This document shows, piece after piece, positions 17,798 through 25,803 of a stretch of 64,000 bases of DNA. The notes beneath the pieces are model-generated. The model saw nothing but the letters and a program-made list of their open reading frames with translations. It had not been told where the DNA came from and did no database searches. The DNA comes from an uncultured Dorea sp. (GTDB lineage: Bacteria > Bacillota_A > Clostridia > Lachnospirales > Lachnospiraceae): contig CAJTRM010000016.1 of assembly GCA_910578865.1 (NCBI GenBank), positions 8,836 through 72,835 on the forward strand, written 5' to 3'. Position 1 is the first letter of the stretch, and each line of letters starts with the position of its first letter. The translations under genes and the position numbers were made by a program.

Positions 17798-17856
17798 ACC
17801 GGTTCTTTGGGTACCTTACGTAAGGATGTACTTAAAAATGCACATAAGTTTCTCTA

Positions 17857-17885
17857 AGAGACCTTGTTTACAAGGTCTCTTTGTA
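17857..17885 (+). terminator. Terminator between the LRR protein gene and pta
   Basis: AGAGACCTTG (17857-17866) and CAAGGTCTCT (17871-17880) form a perfect 10-bp stem with loop TTTA, followed by TTGT. The -35 region of the pta promoter candidate lies inside the stem. Confidence 0.75.
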
Positions 17886-17892
17886 TTATAAT
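17864..17892 (+). promoter_or_regulatory. Candidate pta promoter
   Basis: TTGTTT (17864-17869), a 17-base spacer and a consensus TATAAT (17887-17892), 39 bases before the pta ATG. The -35 half is weak and sits in the preceding terminator hairpin. Confidence 0.5.
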
Positions 17893-17930
17893 GAAAATAC
17901 TGAGAATATATGGAAAGGAGTCTATTGATC

Positions 17931-18935
17931 ATGGGATTTATAGATGAAATCAAGGCGAAAGCAAAAACATGCAAAAAGACAATCGTCCTTCCTGAGACAG
18001 AGGATATCAGGACTTATGAGGCGGCAGAGGCTGTACTGAAAGAAGGCACAGCTAATCTTGTCCTTGTGGGAAGCGAAGAGGAGATCGCGAAAAACAAAGG
18101 CTCTTTTGATATCAGCGGTGCTGTTATCGTAGATCCTGCAACGAACCCGAAGACAGATGAATACATCGCAAAGCTTGTGGAACTCCGTCAGAAGAAGGGG
18201 ATGACCGAGGAACAGGCAAGAGAGCTTCTTCTTAATAACTATCTGTATTATGGAGTTATGATGGTTAAGATGAAGGATGCTGACGGTATGGTATCCGGCG
18301 CATGCCATTCTACCGCAGATACCTTGAGGCCGTGCCTCCAGATCTTAAAGACGAAGCCGGGCACGAAGCTGGTATCCGCATTTTTTGTAATGGTAGTGCC
18401 GGATTGTGATATGGGGGCTGACGGAACATTTGTTTTTGCAGATTCAGGCCTTGAGCAGAATCCGGATCCGGAGAAGCTTGCAGCGATCGCACTTTCATCT
18501 GCAGATTCCTTCAAAGCACTTACCGGGAAGGAACCGGTGGTAGCTATGCTTTCATACTCCACAAAGGGAAGTGCAAAGCATGCAGATGTGGATAAGGTAG
18601 TAGAGGCTACCCGCATTGCGAAAGAGAATGCACGGGAAGGGCTTCTGCTTGACGGAGAATTCCAGCTTGATGCGGCTATCGTACCTGAGATCGGACAGTC
18701 CAAGGCTCCGGGAAGCCCGGTTGCAGGAAAAGCAAATGTACTTGTGTTCCCGGATCTTGATGCAGGAAATATCGGGTACAAGCTTGTTCAGAGGCTTGCA
18801 AAGGCTGAGGCATACGGACCGCTGACACAGGGGATTGCGGCACCGGTGAATGATCTTTCACGCGGATGCAGCGCAGCGGATATCGAAGGTGTTGTTGCAA
18901 TTACAGCTGTACAGTGTATGGCAGAGGAAAACTAA
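17931..18935 (+). CDS. pta: Phosphate acetyltransferase
   Basis: A 334-residue short-form Pta converting acetyl-CoA and phosphate to acetyl phosphate and CoA. Recognisable stretches are KTIVLPETEDIRTYEAAE near the N-terminus, DGMVSGACHSTADTLRP, and PDLDAGNIGYKLVQRLA with NDLSRGCSAADI at the C-terminal end. ATG 17931 follows AAAGGAG at 11 bases. With ackA 29 bases downstream it forms the ATP-yielding acetate branch. Confidence 0.96.
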   Translation: MGFIDEIKAKAKTCKKTIVLPETEDIRTYEAAEAVLKEGTANLVLVGSEEEIAKNKGSFDISGAVIVDPATNPKTDEYIAKLVELRQKKGMTEEQARELLLNNYLYYGVMMVKMKDADGMVSGACHSTADTLRPCLQILKTKPGTKLVSAFFVMVVPDCDMGADGTFVFADSGLEQNPDPEKLAAIALSSADSFKALTGKEPVVAMLSYSTKGSAKHADVDKVVEATRIAKENAREGLLLDGEFQLDAAIVPEIGQSKAPGSPVAGKANVLVFPDLDAGNIGYKLVQRLAKAEAYGPLTQGIAAPVNDLSRGCSAADIEGVVAITAVQCMAEEN

Positions 18936-18964
18936 ATTATCATAAATAAAGAGAGGTAAAACAA

Positions 18965-20155
18965 ATGAATGTATTAGTTATCAACTGCGGGAGCTCATCT
19001 TTAAAGTTCCAGTTAATCAATTCTGAGACAGAGGCAGTTCTTGCCAAAGGACTTTGCGAGAGGATCGGAATTGACGGAAGTCTTACTTATCAGCCGGAGG
19101 GCGGAGAGAAAGTGAAATCAGACAAGGCTATGCCGACGCACACGGAGGCGATCCAGTTTGTGATCGACGCATTGACAGACGGGGCAACAGGCGTAGTGAA
19201 AAGCCTTGATGAGATTGGGGCAGTAGGACACCGCGTGGTGCATGGAGGTGAGAAATTTGCCAAATCTGTAGTGATTACAGATGAAGTTCTTGCAGCAATC
19301 GAAGAGTGTAATGACCTTGCACCGCTCCATAATCCTGCGAACCTGATCGGTATCCATGCATGCCAGAAATTGATGCCGGGTACACCGATGGTAGCTGTAT
19401 TTGATACTGCATTCCATCAGACAATGCCGGAGAAGGCATATCTGTACGGACTTCCGTATGAATACTATGAGAAATACGCTGTAAGGCGCTACGGCTTCCA
19501 CGGGACAAGCCACAGCTTTGTATCCAAACATGCAGCTGAATTCCTTGGACTGGATCTGAAGGCTTCTAAGATCATTGTTGCACATCTTGGAAACGGTGCA
19601 TCCATCAGTGCTGTTTTAAATGGAGAGTGTGTGGATACTTCCATGGGTCTGACTCCTCTGGAAGGCCTTGTGATGGGAACCCGTTCCGGCGATATGGATC
19701 CGGCGATCATGGAGTATATTGCAAAGAAAGAGAATCTGGATATTGCAGGTGTGATGAATGTGCTGAATAAGAAATCCGGTGTGCTGGGTATTTCCAACAA
19801 TCTTTCCAGCGATTTCCGTGATCTGGAAGAGGGCATGGACAGCGGCAACAAATATGCAAAGGCTGCTATGGAAGTGTTCTGCTACCGTGTAGCAAAATAT
19901 ATCGGTTCCTATGCCGCTTCCATGAACGGTGTGGACGCTATCGCATTTACGGCAGGTATCGGCGAAAATTCAGGTACTGTCCGTAAGATGGTACTTTCTA
20001 ACCTTGAATATCTTGGCATTACTGTTGATGAGGAAGCCAATAAGAAACGCGGCGAGGATCTGGTGATCTCCACAGCGGATTCTAAGGTGAAGGTAGCAGT
20101 TATTCCGACGAATGAAGAGCTTGCTATTGCAAGAGAAACTGTTGCATTGGTTTAG
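18965..20155 (+). CDS. ackA: Acetate kinase
   Basis: A 396-residue acetate kinase of normal length. It begins MNVLVINCGSSSLKFQLI and contains GHRVVHGGE, VAVFDTAFHQTMPE (catalytic Asp), RRYGFHGTSH, and AHLGNGASI. It turns acetyl phosphate and ADP into acetate and ATP, the main substrate-level ATP step of a fermenter. AGAGGTAAAACA precedes the start. A palindromic element follows the stop codon. Confidence 0.97.
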   Translation: MNVLVINCGSSSLKFQLINSETEAVLAKGLCERIGIDGSLTYQPEGGEKVKSDKAMPTHTEAIQFVIDALTDGATGVVKSLDEIGAVGHRVVHGGEKFAKSVVITDEVLAAIEECNDLAPLHNPANLIGIHACQKLMPGTPMVAVFDTAFHQTMPEKAYLYGLPYEYYEKYAVRRYGFHGTSHSFVSKHAAEFLGLDLKASKIIVAHLGNGASISAVLNGECVDTSMGLTPLEGLVMGTRSGDMDPAIMEYIAKKENLDIAGVMNVLNKKSGVLGISNNLSSDFRDLEEGMDSGNKYAKAAMEVFCYRVAKYIGSYAASMNGVDAIAFTAGIGENSGTVRKMVLSNLEYLGITVDEEANKKRGEDLVISTADSKVKVAVIPTNEELAIARETVALV

Positions 20156-20176
20156 AATTTGTTTAAAACGATGCTT

Positions 20177-20249
20177 AAAAAATGGTAACAGTTCAGCCTG
20201 CGCCATTCGCAAAACCGCACTGGCTATGGCTGAACTGTTACAAAAAATG
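20177..20249 (+). mobile_element. 57-bp palindromic miniature element with 8-bp target duplication (IS66-like ends)
   Basis: The element spans 20185-20241. Its ends are the perfect 14-bp inverted repeats GTAACAGTTCAGCC (20185-20198) and GGCTGAACTGTTAC (20228-20241) around a 29-base centre. It is flanked on both sides by the same 8 bases, AAAAAATG (20177-20184 and 20242-20249). IS66-family elements are known for ends beginning GTAA and 8-bp target duplications, so this looks like a non-autonomous derivative. It sits between ackA and the DUF177 promoter and, as RNA, would form a stable hairpin able to terminate or stabilise the ackA transcript. Confidence 0.7.
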
Positions 20250-20270
20250 CCTAAAACAGGTAAAAACAGG

Positions 20271-20298
20271 TTGACAAAAGGGTTTAACATGGTATAAT
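20271..20298 (+). promoter_or_regulatory. Promoter of the DUF177-rpmF operon
   Basis: TTGACA (20271-20276), 16 bases, TATAAT (20293-20298): both boxes are full consensus, 32 bases before the start codon. A strong constitutive promoter is expected for a ribosomal protein operon. Confidence 0.88.
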
Positions 20299-20329
20299 TA
20301 TTTAAGTGTGAATAGGGGTGACAATATCA

Positions 20330-20863
20330 ATGTTATTAAACCTATCCGGTGTCTTATCTGAGCAGCATAAGCCTGTAGATGAGATCGTTTCCTGTTCAAT
20401 GGACGAGTTCTGGATGAAGTCCGGCGCATATCCTGTTGTTTCAAAAGAGGATGCCCATATCCATGTTGAATATGCGGGGAGCCAGAGACTCAGGATCCAT
20501 GGGACATGCCGCCTTACGGTGGAGATTCCGTGCGGCCGATGCCTAAAAGCGGTTCCGGTGGAATTTCGGTTGGATTTTGAAAAGGAAGCGGAGAGTTCTG
20601 CGGCAGAGCAAAGTTCAGAAAAGACAGATCAATTAGATGAAAATAATTATATTGACGGATATTTCCTTGACGTAGACAAATTACTCTATAATGAGATATT
20701 GGTAGGATGGCCGATGAAAGTTCTGTGTAGCGAAGACTGTAAAGGGATTTGCAGCGTATGTGGCCAAAACCTGAATGAAGGTGCCTGCGACTGTGAAGAT
20801 ACAGGCCTCGATCCAAGAATGTCAGTTATCCGCGATGTTTTTAAGAATTTTAAGGAGGTGTAA
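20330..20863 (+). CDS. DUF177 family protein (YceD-like)
   Basis: A 177-residue protein of the YceD/DUF177 family, whose gene nearly always precedes rpmF. Family members are linked to 23S rRNA or large-subunit maturation in some organisms, but a general function is not settled. Two short Cys groups are visible: IPCGRCLKAV near residue 68 and CSEDCKGICSVCGQNLNEGACDC near residue 136. The latter matches the conserved C-terminal motif and could bind zinc. AGGGGTGA lies upstream of ATG 20330, and rpmF begins three bases after the stop. Confidence 0.9.
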   Translation: MLLNLSGVLSEQHKPVDEIVSCSMDEFWMKSGAYPVVSKEDAHIHVEYAGSQRLRIHGTCRLTVEIPCGRCLKAVPVEFRLDFEKEAESSAAEQSSEKTDQLDENNYIDGYFLDVDKLLYNEILVGWPMKVLCSEDCKGICSVCGQNLNEGACDCEDTGLDPRMSVIRDVFKNFKEV

Positions 20864-20866
20864 CCT

Positions 20867-21046
20867 ATGTCAATTTGTCCAAAGAATAAATCTTCCAAAG
20901 CAAGAAGAGACAAAAGAAGAGCAAACTGGAAGATGAGCGCGCCAAATCTCGTAAAATGCAGCAAATGCGGCGAGTTAATGATGCCTCACAGAGTGTGTAA
21001 GGCTTGTGGCTCTTACAACAAAAAAGAAATCATTCCACAGGACTAA
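20867..21046 (+). CDS. rpmF: 50S ribosomal protein L32
   Basis: A 59-residue protein starting MSICPKNKSSKARRDKRRANW, the standard L32 N-terminus. It has a zinc ribbon of two CxxC pairs, CSKCGELMMPHRVCKACG, so this is the zinc-binding form. TAAGGAGGTG just upstream is a near-perfect ribosome binding site that overlaps the end of the DUF177 gene. Confidence 0.97.
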   Translation: MSICPKNKSSKARRDKRRANWKMSAPNLVKCSKCGELMMPHRVCKACGSYNKKEIIPQD

Positions 21047-21055
21047 GAAGCAGAT

Positions 21056-21088
21056 GAAAGCTTTCCGGATTACGGAAGGCTTTCTTTA
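21056..21088 (+). terminator. Terminator after rpmF
   Basis: GAAAGCTTTCCG (21056-21067) pairs with CGGAAGGCTTTC (21073-21084) with one G-T pair and a short loop, followed by TTTATT. It ends the DUF177-rpmF transcript and marks the left edge of the accessory segment. Confidence 0.85.
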
Positions 21089-21108
21089 TTACTATCGAGG
21101 AATCAGAA

Positions 21109-22431
21109 ATGTACATGAGAAAAAAATACACGGGTCAGAATGTCTATGACGCCCTTCAGGAACGCCTGAAGTTTGTATTTGAGGAATTTGAGAATGTTTT
21201 CGTGTCATTTTCAGGAGGAAAGGACAGTGGGCTGCTTCTGAACCTGACGCGGGATTTTCAGCGGAAATATTATCCGAACAGAAAGATCGGAGTTTTTCAC
21301 CAGGATTTTGAAGCACAGTATACGGTGACTACAGAGTATGTAGAACGTACTTTTGAACGGATCCAGGACGAGGTCGAGCCTTATTGGGTCTGTCTCCCCA
21401 TGGCTACCAGGACAGCGCTGAGCAGCTATCAGATGTACTGGTATCCATGGGATGATACAAAAAAAGAGTCCTGGGTGCGTCCCATGCCGAAGCATCCATA
21501 CGTGATTAATCTGGAGCACAATCCAGTGACTACCTATCGATATCGGATGCACCAGGAGGATCTGGCCAAACAATTTGGCCGCTGGTACAGGATGTCCCAC
21601 GGCGACAGGAAAACGGTCTGTCTGCTGGGGATCAGGGCCGATGAATCGCTGCAGAGGTATAGTGGGATTCTGAATAAAAAGCATGGCTATATGGATAAAT
21701 GCTGGATCAGCAGACAGTTCAAGGATGTGTGGGCGGCATCTCCTATCTATGACTGGTCAAACAGTGATGTGTGGCATGCAAATTATTTATTTGGTTATGA
21801 CTATAATAAGTTGTATGATCTTTATAATATGGCGGGACTGAAACCCAACCAGATGCGTGTGGCATCTCCGTTCAATGATTATGCGAAGGACAGTCTGAAC
21901 CTGTATCGTACAATAGATCCTGAAATATGGGCAAAGCTGGTGGGAAGGGTAAAGGGTGCTAACTTTGCATCGATCTATGGGAGAACAAAGGCTATGGGAT
22001 ACCGCAGCCTCACGCTTCCGGAAGGGCACACATGGGAATCATATACCAAGTTTTTACTGGACACGCTTCCTGCCCGCCTGAGAAATAATTATGTCAGGAA
22101 ATTCAACACCTCCATTAAATTCTGGCACACCAAAGGGGGCGGACTTGAAGAGAATGTGATTCAGGAGCTGACGGATCATGGATATCATATCCGGCGCAAT
22201 GGCGTTTCCAATTATACGGTGATGAAGAACTCCCGTATCATATTCCTTGATAAGATCCCGGATCATACGGACGATATCAAGTCTTCCAGGGACATCCCCA
22301 GCTGGAAGCGGATGTGCTACTGTATTCTGAAGAATGACCATATCTGCCGTTTTATGGGATTTGGCCTTACAAGGGAACAACAGAGGCGCGTAGATGCACT
22401 CAAACGTAAGTACAAAAAGGTAGGTGAATAA
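21109..22431 (+). CDS. ibrA: IbrA-like protein: PAPS-reductase-type ATPase with DUF3440
   Basis: A 440-residue protein with an N-terminal PP-loop ATP-pyrophosphatase fold of the phosphoadenosine-phosphosulfate reductase family. The loop is SFSGGKDSGLLLNL (about residues 30-43), and VCLLGIRADESLQR is a further family stretch. The C-terminal half matches the DUF3440 family in my recollection. The E. coli homologue IbrA acts with IbrB to raise expression of prophage-borne immunoglobulin-binding genes; its biochemistry is unknown. The SGGKDS loop suggests it adenylates a substrate, not necessarily sulfate. The start at 21109 has GAGGAA 6 bases upstream. The ibrB-like gene starts one base after its stop, so the two are made together. 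Confidence 0.85.
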   Translation: MYMRKKYTGQNVYDALQERLKFVFEEFENVFVSFSGGKDSGLLLNLTRDFQRKYYPNRKIGVFHQDFEAQYTVTTEYVERTFERIQDEVEPYWVCLPMATRTALSSYQMYWYPWDDTKKESWVRPMPKHPYVINLEHNPVTTYRYRMHQEDLAKQFGRWYRMSHGDRKTVCLLGIRADESLQRYSGILNKKHGYMDKCWISRQFKDVWAASPIYDWSNSDVWHANYLFGYDYNKLYDLYNMAGLKPNQMRVASPFNDYAKDSLNLYRTIDPEIWAKLVGRVKGANFASIYGRTKAMGYRSLTLPEGHTWESYTKFLLDTLPARLRNNYVRKFNTSIKFWHTKGGGLEENVIQELTDHGYHIRRNGVSNYTVMKNSRIIFLDKIPDHTDDIKSSRDIPSWKRMCYCILKNDHICRFMGFGLTREQQRRVDALKRKYKKVGE

Positions 22432-22432
22432 A

Positions 22433-23035
22433 ATGGCTTTTAAGAGTCCCGTATATAATGTGCTCGCAGTTCCGATCGAGAAAATCGTTCCAAATACATA
22501 TAATCCTAATGTGACTGCACCGCCGGAGATGAAACTCCTCTATGACAGTATTAAGGAAGACGGTTATACCATGCCTATCGTCTGCTATTATGTCAGGGAA
22601 GAGGATATCTATGTGATCGTGGACGGATTCCACCGTTACCGTGTTATGCTGGATTACCCTGACATACGGGAGCGTGAAGGCGGAATGCTGCCTGTTTCAG
22701 TGATCAATAAATCTCTGGATAACCGGATGGCGAGTACGATCCGCCACAACCGTGCCAGGGGGAGCCACGATGTAGACCTTATGAGCAATATCATTAAAGA
22801 ATTGCATGAGCTTGGAAGATCAGATGCATGGATTTCCAGGCACCTGGGCATGGATAAGGATGAGATTCTGAGACTTAAGCAGATTACCGGTCTTGCGGCG
22901 TTATTTAAAGATGTAAAGTTCGGTGAGGCATGGCGTCCGGTTGAAGATGAATTTTATCAGGAAAGTCCGGTAGCAGAGTGCAAAGAAGCAAGCAGCGAAG
23001 AGAAGATCTATGATTATAAAGAGCTGCAGATGTAA
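22433..23035 (+). CDS. ibrB: IbrB-like protein: ParB/sulfiredoxin-fold domain
   Basis: A 200-residue protein with an N-terminal ParB-like domain. VPIEKIVPNTYNPN is followed by the nucleotide-binding signature VDGFHRYRVM (about residue 66) and STIRHNRARGSHD (about residue 100). Next comes a helical region like the helix-turn-helix of ParB proteins (DAWISRHLGMDKDEILRLKQITG). The partner of IbrA in E. coli. ParB-fold domains use CTP or ATP in DNA partitioning, sulfiredoxin or nuclease chemistry, so a link with DNA is likely but unproven. ATG 22433 has AGGTAGGTG upstream. Its last five codons form one arm of the shared terminator. Confidence 0.85.
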   Translation: MAFKSPVYNVLAVPIEKIVPNTYNPNVTAPPEMKLLYDSIKEDGYTMPIVCYYVREEDIYVIVDGFHRYRVMLDYPDIREREGGMLPVSVINKSLDNRMASTIRHNRARGSHDVDLMSNIIKELHELGRSDAWISRHLGMDKDEILRLKQITGLAALFKDVKFGEAWRPVEDEFYQESPVAECKEASSEEKIYDYKELQM

Positions 23036-23070
23036 GGAAATGATCTCTTACATCTGCAGCTCTGATTGTT
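23021..23070. terminator. Bidirectional terminator between ibrB and the flavolipoprotein gene
   Basis: GAGCTGCAGATGTAAG (23021-23036) and CTTACATCTGCAGCTC (23047-23062) form a perfect 16-bp stem. It contains the ibrB stop codon and is followed by TGATTGTTTTATT on the plus strand. The convergent gene ends at 23071, so the hairpin serves both transcripts. Confidence 0.82.
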
Positions 23071-23520
23071 TTATTCTTCACTGGCTGTATCTACCAATAC
23101 GATATTGGAATCACCGTTCTTAGCCTGTTCGATGACAGCTGCTTCCAACTTCTGAAAGGAGGAGTAAGATGAGGTTGCCCCGCTTAAGGCGTCGATTTCT
23201 TCTTCCCCTTGTTTCTCCAGAAGTTCACCTGCATAATAGCGCATATATTCATTGGGGTATGTGCCGGTAACGCCTAACATTGTCTGCATATAAGCGTTAT
23301 CCCAGCTCTTGATAAAACCGCTTGCATTTTCCGCATTGTATTCTACGGAAACAATGCGTCCGCCCTTAACTATGATTGTGATGTATTCTTTCCATCCATG
23401 GCTGAACTCCGAAGCCTGGGCCGTATAGTAGCCGTCCTGAAGGCCGGTCGTTTTGCCGCAGGCGGTCAGCAATATAGTTAACAGCAGCAGGAGCAGTGTT
23501 CTGTGAATGATCGATTTCAT
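23071..23520 (-). CDS. Extracytoplasmic FMN-binding lipoprotein (PplA-like)
   Basis: A 149-residue lipoprotein. Its signal peptide ends in the lipobox LTAC (Cys at about residue 21). One FMN-binding domain follows: DGYYTAQASEF, HGWKEYITIIVKGGRIVSVEY, and the C-terminal DALSGATSS, matching the ApbE flavinylation signature also seen in RnfG. The layout resembles one repeat of Listeria PplA, a flavinylated lipoprotein of extracellular electron transfer. Its ATG overlaps the chemoreceptor stop codon (ATGA), so both are translated from one mRNA. Inferred to carry FMN outside the membrane. Confidence 0.82.
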   Translation of the reverse strand: MKSIIHRTLLLLLLTILLTACGKTTGLQDGYYTAQASEFSHGWKEYITIIVKGGRIVSVEYNAENASGFIKSWDNAYMQTMLGVTGTYPNEYMRYYAGELLEKQGEEEIDALSGATSSYSSFQKLEAAVIEQAKNGDSNIVLVDTASEE

Positions 23521-25559
23521 CTGTTGCGTTCCTCCTTCAAAATAAAGTTTTTCACCTGAGCCTGAAGTTTTTCGGCTTCCCTTGCCAGTAATCCGCTGGA
23601 TTGTTCGGTGCCCTCTGCATTTTGCAGATTTCTGTCGGCAATAGCAGAGATTGTTTCAATTCGTTCCTCCATTGTAACCAGGGCACTTTCCTGATCGTCT
23701 ACGGCTATTACCAAACGATCTGAGATCTCGCTGATCTGAGAGGAAACGTTGGAAATAGCCTCCAGTGAGCTGGCGGTATCGGCATTCAGAGTCACGCCGG
23801 TATCAATGATAGCCCTGATATTTTCTATCATATTAGTTGCGTTTTTAGCTGCTTCTGCACTCTTTACAGCAAGATCCTGTACTTCGTTGGCTACGACGGC
23901 AAATCCGCTGCCGGCACTTCCTGACCGTGCCGCTTCCACAGATGCGTTGATTGCCAGTATATTAGTCTGAAAAGCAATATCTTCAATGGCCTTGGCAATT
24001 TTTGTAATCTCAAGTGCATTTGAACTGATGTCATTCATCGTTCCGGACAGAGCAGACATTTGTGTATTGGCCTTTTCGATACACTGAGTAATCTCTTCGG
24101 TTTTGCTGCGGGTTTGATCGCTGCTCTCTGAAACATTGGACAATCTTTCCTTTAAAAGAGATACTTCATCAACCAGGGCTTCGGCAGATTGGTTCTGTTC
24201 CAGGGAAGCCTGATGCAGCTGGCCGGATTGTCCGCTCAGTTCCTCTGCCATGCCGGCAAGACGGACAGAAGCAGAACGGAAGCCGGAGATTGTTTCATTC
24301 ATCGAGTGGATGATGGAACTTAAGCTGTTTCGGATCAATGAGAAATCGCCTTTATAGTCCATCTGCGGTTCCACATACAGGTTGCCGGATGCGATTTGTG
24401 TCAGTACCTGCTGGATGTCTGATATGTAACGATTAATACTTTCTGTAGTGGCAGTCAGTGTTTGGGCCATTAATTCCAATTCATCCTCTGAATGCACCGG
24501 ACACACTTCTGTGTGGAGATCTCCGTCGGAAAGAGCCACCATTCGGTCTGTGACGCCTTTGACGGGGCGTGAGATTGAACGTGCCAGACGAAGGACTAAA
24601 AGAATAGACACGATCAGCACTACCAGAGTGGATAAGACTGCAACCAGCATGGAGCCTCTTATGAAACTATTGTAGTCTGATTTTGGCACCTGGATGACCA
24701 GGGACCATTGTGTACCGTGGATGGGGGAAAATGCAACGAGCATATCTTTCCCGTCAATAGGAAATTCTATGGCGCCGGTTTCCCCGGTGGTTACACGGCT
24801 GATGGCTTCTTCATTGTTGTCGCTGAGCTGAGTCAGGGTACTTTCTGATAAAACCACTGACTGATCCGGGTGTCCGACCACCGTACCTTCCCCGTTAACC
24901 ATGTAGGCCATTCCGTTTTTTCCTATATTAATACTGCTGATGATATCATGAATGGTGTCATATTTATAGACCCCTACCACGTACATTGAAGTTTCGCCGT
25001 TTTCTTTTACCGGCATGCCCATGGCAATGCCGAGATTGTCCTGAAATATCGTTGCAGAATGGGTGGTCAGATTATCTGTTTCCTGAAGGAGTGTAAAAAA
25101 GCCGTCGTCCAGACTCTCCGGTGCGCCTTCTATTCCCTGGAGCAGCTGCCCATCCAGATTGTATAGTGCGATCGTGTGCAGTTCATATATTTCAGCAGCT
25201 TCTGTCAGGACAGTTTCACGGTTTTTGCGGATGGCTTCGTTATCATCCTGGGACGGAAGTCCGTCATTTCCGCTGATGGAAACGCTATGCATACGGTAGT
25301 CCCCTCCGATTGCCATCATTCGGTCTGCCAGTATATGGATATTGGCTTCCACTGTTTTAGAAGACTGGCGGACCATGGGCTGCAAGCTGTCCAGCAGAAT
25401 GCTGTTTGCCAGTGACTGCATGGATAATGCCATGATCACACAGCATATGACTACCAGAACAAGGATATTGAGTGTTGTGTTTTTCAGTATTCTTCCGTTG
25501 AGGCTTCGTCTCATCTTCCGAACCGGAGCAGAGCCTGTTTTTTCTTTTGCCTTTTTCAC
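23517..25559 (-). CDS. Methyl-accepting chemotaxis protein with Cache sensor, paired with a flavolipoprotein
   Basis: A 680-residue chemoreceptor. A basic N-terminus and a first membrane helix (about residues 27-52) are followed by a large extracytoplasmic sensor with Cache features (AYMVNGEGTVVGHPDQ near 230). A second helix is near 300-325, then HAMP and the signalling domain, with the tip FQTNILAINASVEAARSG. The start is GTG 25559 with GGGAGG a few bases upstream; no ATG is suitable. It overlaps the downstream flavin-binding lipoprotein by 4 bases. The likely role is sensing a ligand or redox state presented by that lipoprotein, which is inference from the gene arrangement. No che genes are in the window. 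Confidence 0.92.
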   Translation of the reverse strand: MKKAKEKTGSAPVRKMRRSLNGRILKNTTLNILVLVVICCVIMALSMQSLANSILLDSLQPMVRQSSKTVEANIHILADRMMAIGGDYRMHSVSISGNDGLPSQDDNEAIRKNRETVLTEAAEIYELHTIALYNLDGQLLQGIEGAPESLDDGFFTLLQETDNLTTHSATIFQDNLGIAMGMPVKENGETSMYVVGVYKYDTIHDIISSINIGKNGMAYMVNGEGTVVGHPDQSVVLSESTLTQLSDNNEEAISRVTTGETGAIEFPIDGKDMLVAFSPIHGTQWSLVIQVPKSDYNSFIRGSMLVAVLSTLVVLIVSILLVLRLARSISRPVKGVTDRMVALSDGDLHTEVCPVHSEDELELMAQTLTATTESINRYISDIQQVLTQIASGNLYVEPQMDYKGDFSLIRNSLSSIIHSMNETISGFRSASVRLAGMAEELSGQSGQLHQASLEQNQSAEALVDEVSLLKERLSNVSESSDQTRSKTEEITQCIEKANTQMSALSGTMNDISSNALEITKIAKAIEDIAFQTNILAINASVEAARSGSAGSGFAVVANEVQDLAVKSAEAAKNATNMIENIRAIIDTGVTLNADTASSLEAISNVSSQISEISDRLVIAVDDQESALVTMEERIETISAIADRNLQNAEGTEQSSGLLAREAEKLQAQVKNFILKEERNR

Positions 25560-25803
25560 TTTTCTACCTCCCTAAATCTGTTTTAAGCAAAAAAAATCCA
25601 CACAAAAATTTCTGTAAGATTAGAATGAAATAATTTTTCCAATGTGTGGTAAACATGATTAGTATATCATAAATATTTATGCTTTTTCAATATTTTTGAT
25701 TTTAAAAGACGGTCAGGATAATCAAAAAATCATTGAATAAAAAAGATTGATTTTTATGGTAAGGTCTAGTAGAATTATTCTAGTAGCGGTGGGAGGAAGA
25801 AGG

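Noticed and set aside
25765..25785. FapR operator before plsX
   Set aside because: The palindrome TAGAATTATTCTA does not contain the TTAGTA half sites expected, and no fapR gene is nearby.
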